The translations under genes were made by a program, and so were the position numbers. The notes beneath the pieces are model-generated. The model worked only from the letters and a program-made list of their open reading frames with translations, had not been told where the DNA came from and searched no databases. Shown piece by piece: positions 15,042 through 16,343 of a stretch of DNA of 16,343 nucleotides. Source of the DNA: Elusimicrobiota bacterium (GTDB lineage: Bacteria; Elusimicrobiota; Elusimicrobia; Elusimicrobiales; UBA9959); the NCBI GenBank assembly GCA_030639665.1, contig DAOWCC010000025.1:1-16343 (forward strand), given 5' to 3'. Numbering within the stretch: the first letter of the stretch is position 1; each line of letters starts with the position of its first letter.

Positions 15042-15823
15042 CCTTTGATGTGGGTAATACTCAAATTTTAGGAGGCGTTTTTAAGGGAGATAAACTGCTC
15101 TTTAAATTTCGAAAGCGTTCGGAAAGCCGAAGCACATCGGATGAACTGGGAGTTTTCTTTAAAAATGTTCTCAGGGAAAATGAAGTGAATCCCGCAAAAA
15201 TAAAAAGTGTGGCCATATGCTCTGTCGTGCCCGATATGATTTATCCTCTTTATCAGAGCGTTGTGAAATATTTCGGTTTAAAGCCTTTCTTAATAGGCCC
15301 CGGAGTTAAAACGGGATTGAATCTTAAATATAAAAATCCCGGCGAAATAGGCGCCGACCGCGTGGCCAATGCCATGGGGGCCGTGGAGCTTTTCGGCGGT
15401 AAAAATATGATAGTGGCCGATCTTGGAACCGCCACGACTTTCTGTATTATAAGCGAAAAAAAAGAATATTTGGGCGGAATAATAATGCCCGGCATAAAGC
15501 TTTCGGCGAACGCTCTTTCAAACGGAACGGCCAAGCTTCCCAAGATTGAAATAATAAAACCAAAAAAATTTGAAGGGAAAACGACTGTTGACGCGATGCA
15601 ATGCGGCATTTATTATTCCAATTATTTCGCTATAAAAGGCATTATGGAAGAAATAAGAAAAACATATTTTCCGAAAGCTGAAACCATAACGATAGGAACC
15701 GGCGGGTTTTCAAAAATATTTGAAGGCGAAGGTCTTTTTACCCATATAAGCCAGGACATTGTTCTTATTGGGATTAAAAAGGCTTTTGAAATGAATAAAA
15801 AAGAAATTTTGGAGGTCAAATGA
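15032..15823 (+). CDS. coaX: Type III pantothenate kinase CoaX
   Basis: CoaX phosphorylates pantothenate, the gateway to CoA. It belongs to the ASKHA superfamily and is not related to CoaA. It usually needs a monovalent cation and is not feedback-inhibited by CoA. The 263 residues show the phosphate loop FDVGNT (5-10), pantothenate-binding GADR (107-110, catalytic D109), DLGTATT (130-136), GGIIMPG (148-154) and TIGTGGFS (218-225 region). All match functional CoaX proteins. GGGAGG sits 4 bases before the ATG at 15032. Its last bases overlap the panD start (ATGA). Being encoded between coaB and panD, it completes the route from pantothenate to phosphopantetheine in one operon. Confidence 0.95.
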   Translation: MLLAFDVGNTQILGGVFKGDKLLFKFRKRSESRSTSDELGVFFKNVLRENEVNPAKIKSVAICSVVPDMIYPLYQSVVKYFGLKPFLIGPGVKTGLNLKYKNPGEIGADRVANAMGAVELFGGKNMIVADLGTATTFCIISEKKEYLGGIIMPGIKLSANALSNGTAKLPKIEIIKPKKFEGKTTVDAMQCGIYYSNYFAIKGIMEEIRKTYFPKAETITIGTGGFSKIFEGEGLFTHISQDIVLIGIKKAFEMNKKEILEVK

Positions 15824-16140
15824 CGCGAGAAATGCTTAAATCAAAACTGCACAGAGTAAAAGCCACCAGGACCGATATAAATTACAATGGCTCCATAACC
15901 ATAGATAAAAAACTTTGTCTAAAGACGGATATATTGGAAAATGAAAAAGTGGACATCTATAATATTTCAAACGGAGAAAGGTTTTCCACTTATGTTATTT
16001 ACGGAAAAAAGGGAGAAATAGGAGTAAACGGAGCCGCCGCGCGCCTTGTTCAAAAAGGGGATTCGCTTATAATAGTTTCATATGTTTTGCTGGAAGATGA
16101 GAAAGCGAAAAAGCACAAACCCATAATCCTTACTTTTTAA
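15820..16140 (+). CDS. panD: Aspartate 1-decarboxylase PanD
   Basis: PanD makes beta-alanine from aspartate, supplying PanC. It is a pyruvoyl enzyme that cleaves itself between a Gly and a Ser. The site is present at exactly the expected place: NYNGSITID with G24 and S25. Other blocks are KLHRVKATRTD (9-19), ERFSTYVI (Y58 region) and GVNGAAARLVQKGD (70s), lining the active site. At 106 residues it is a little short at the C terminus compared with the usual 115-130, but nothing catalytic is missing. GGAGG (15811-15815) lies 4 bases before the ATG, which shares ATGA with coaX. It is the last gene of the operon; no terminator is seen, and unusual DNA begins about 10 bases after its stop. Confidence 0.95.
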   Translation: MTREMLKSKLHRVKATRTDINYNGSITIDKKLCLKTDILENEKVDIYNISNGERFSTYVIYGKKGEIGVNGAAARLVQKGDSLIIVSYVLLEDEKAKKHKPIILTF

Positions 16141-16148
16141 ATTTCATT

Positions 16149-16218
16149 GAGTGTGTAAAAATTTCTGTGTAAATGGCTTTTTAATTTATTGGAGTTATGC
16201 CAGTTATATTTACACGCA
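16149..16218. mobile_element. Possible insertion-sequence end with inverted GTGTAAAT motifs
   Basis: Directly after panD the sequence reads gaGTGTGTAAAAATTTCTGTGTAAATGG (16149-16174). This paired-GTGTAAA end resembles terminal repeats of IS256-type elements. An inverted ATTTACAC follows at 16208-16215, so a stem with the second GTGTAAAT (16167-16174) is possible. No transposase motif is visible before the window ends, so family and even IS identity remain uncertain. Confidence 0.35.
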
Positions 16219-16343
16219 TGACCATGGTCGCTTAGTACTGCGCCTGGAACAACGAACCTTTGGTTCATCAGATGCAGAAAGCTATGCCTTTCTGCCTTCC
16301 GTCTCCCTGCAAGATAGCAACTCGAGAACTTGTGTCCGCAGAG
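16219..16343. other. Hairpin-rich, more GC-rich terminal segment of unknown nature
   Basis: The segment contains a perfect palindrome GACCATGGTC (16220-16229), a short hairpin GAACC-TTT-GGTTC (16254-16266), and a strong hairpin GCAGAAAG with CTTTCTGC around a 6-base loop (16274-16295). Composition differs from the AT-rich host genes. Both strands have a frame open to the window edge (plus from an ATG at 16272; minus for about 67 codons ending near 16139), but I recognise neither. It may be an RNA-like or mobile-element part cut off by the window edge. Confidence 0.4.

Noticed and set aside
15253..15609. Minus-strand frame of 118 codons antisense to coaX
   Set aside because: It overlaps conserved CoaX motifs and has no ribosome-binding site or homology that I can see.
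16141..16343. Group II intron 5' end starting at GTGTG
   Set aside because: No GUGYG-type start in proper context, no domain V signature and no reverse transcriptase are visible in the window.
16139..16343. Minus-strand partial gene entering from the right edge
   Set aside because: The frame is open for about 67 codons, but its translation has no recognisable motif and crosses the hairpins and the IS-like end; too weak to call as a gene.

Overview
The window is AT-rich, densely packed bacterial DNA. It suggests an uncultured, low-GC, Gram-negative-type (diderm) bacterium. The reasons are an ADP-heptose:LPS-type glycosyltransferase (GT9), an asparagine-synthase-type surface-polysaccharide enzyme, WbqC, several Sec-exported proteins, Shine-Dalgarno (SD) starts and sigma70-like promoters. 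I cannot fix the phylum from the sequence alone.

Layout. (1) Bases 2-4552, plus strand, hold the tail of a surface-polysaccharide cluster: a 5'-truncated asnB-type amidotransferase, a GT9 glycosyltransferase, two related zinc-finger/SAM methyltransferases and a WbqC-family protein. The genes overlap or sit a few bases apart and read as one operon. (2) Bases 4553-4754 hold a pair of tiny ATGA-overlapping ORFs, the first with a good SD, then a strong symmetrical terminator shared with the convergent genes. (3) Bases 4755-7481, minus strand, hold an exported permuted NlpC/P60-like cysteine hydrolase coupled to an exported HEAT-repeat protein, and a membrane-anchored metallophosphoesterase. (4) Bases 7482-7566 are a short divergent promoter region with two consensus -10 boxes so close to the start codons that both mRNAs should be nearly leaderless. 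It serves the phosphoesterase (minus) and an EamA-type transporter (plus). (5) Bases 8568-11433, minus strand, hold an exported DUF4139 protein followed by the RNA ligase RtcB. (6) Bases 11578-16140, plus strand, hold a compact vitamin B5/coenzyme A operon: a Rossmann/DUF2520 protein, panB, panC, coaC, coaB, coaX and panD. (7) Bases 16141-16343 are non-coding or partial DNA of different character: an insertion-sequence-like end followed by a hairpin-rich, more GC-rich stretch running off the window.

How the genes work together. The last operon covers ketoisovalerate to ketopantoate (PanB), pantoate plus beta-alanine to pantothenate (PanC, with beta-alanine from PanD), pantothenate phosphorylation (CoaX), and conversion of phosphopantothenate to 4'-phosphopantetheine (CoaB, CoaC). 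The one step without a classical enzyme is ketopantoate reductase (PanE). The first gene of the operon, a Rossmann/DUF2520 dehydrogenase-like protein, is the obvious candidate. CoaB and CoaC are separate genes here rather than the usual fusion. The first cluster probably decorates or builds a cell-surface glycan.

No CRISPR array, tRNA, rRNA or complete mobile element is visible. The most unusual signals are the terminal IS-like, hairpin-rich segment, the tiny ORF pair at 4593-4714, the leaderless divergent promoter pair, and the DUF2520 gene in the ketopantoate-reductase slot.
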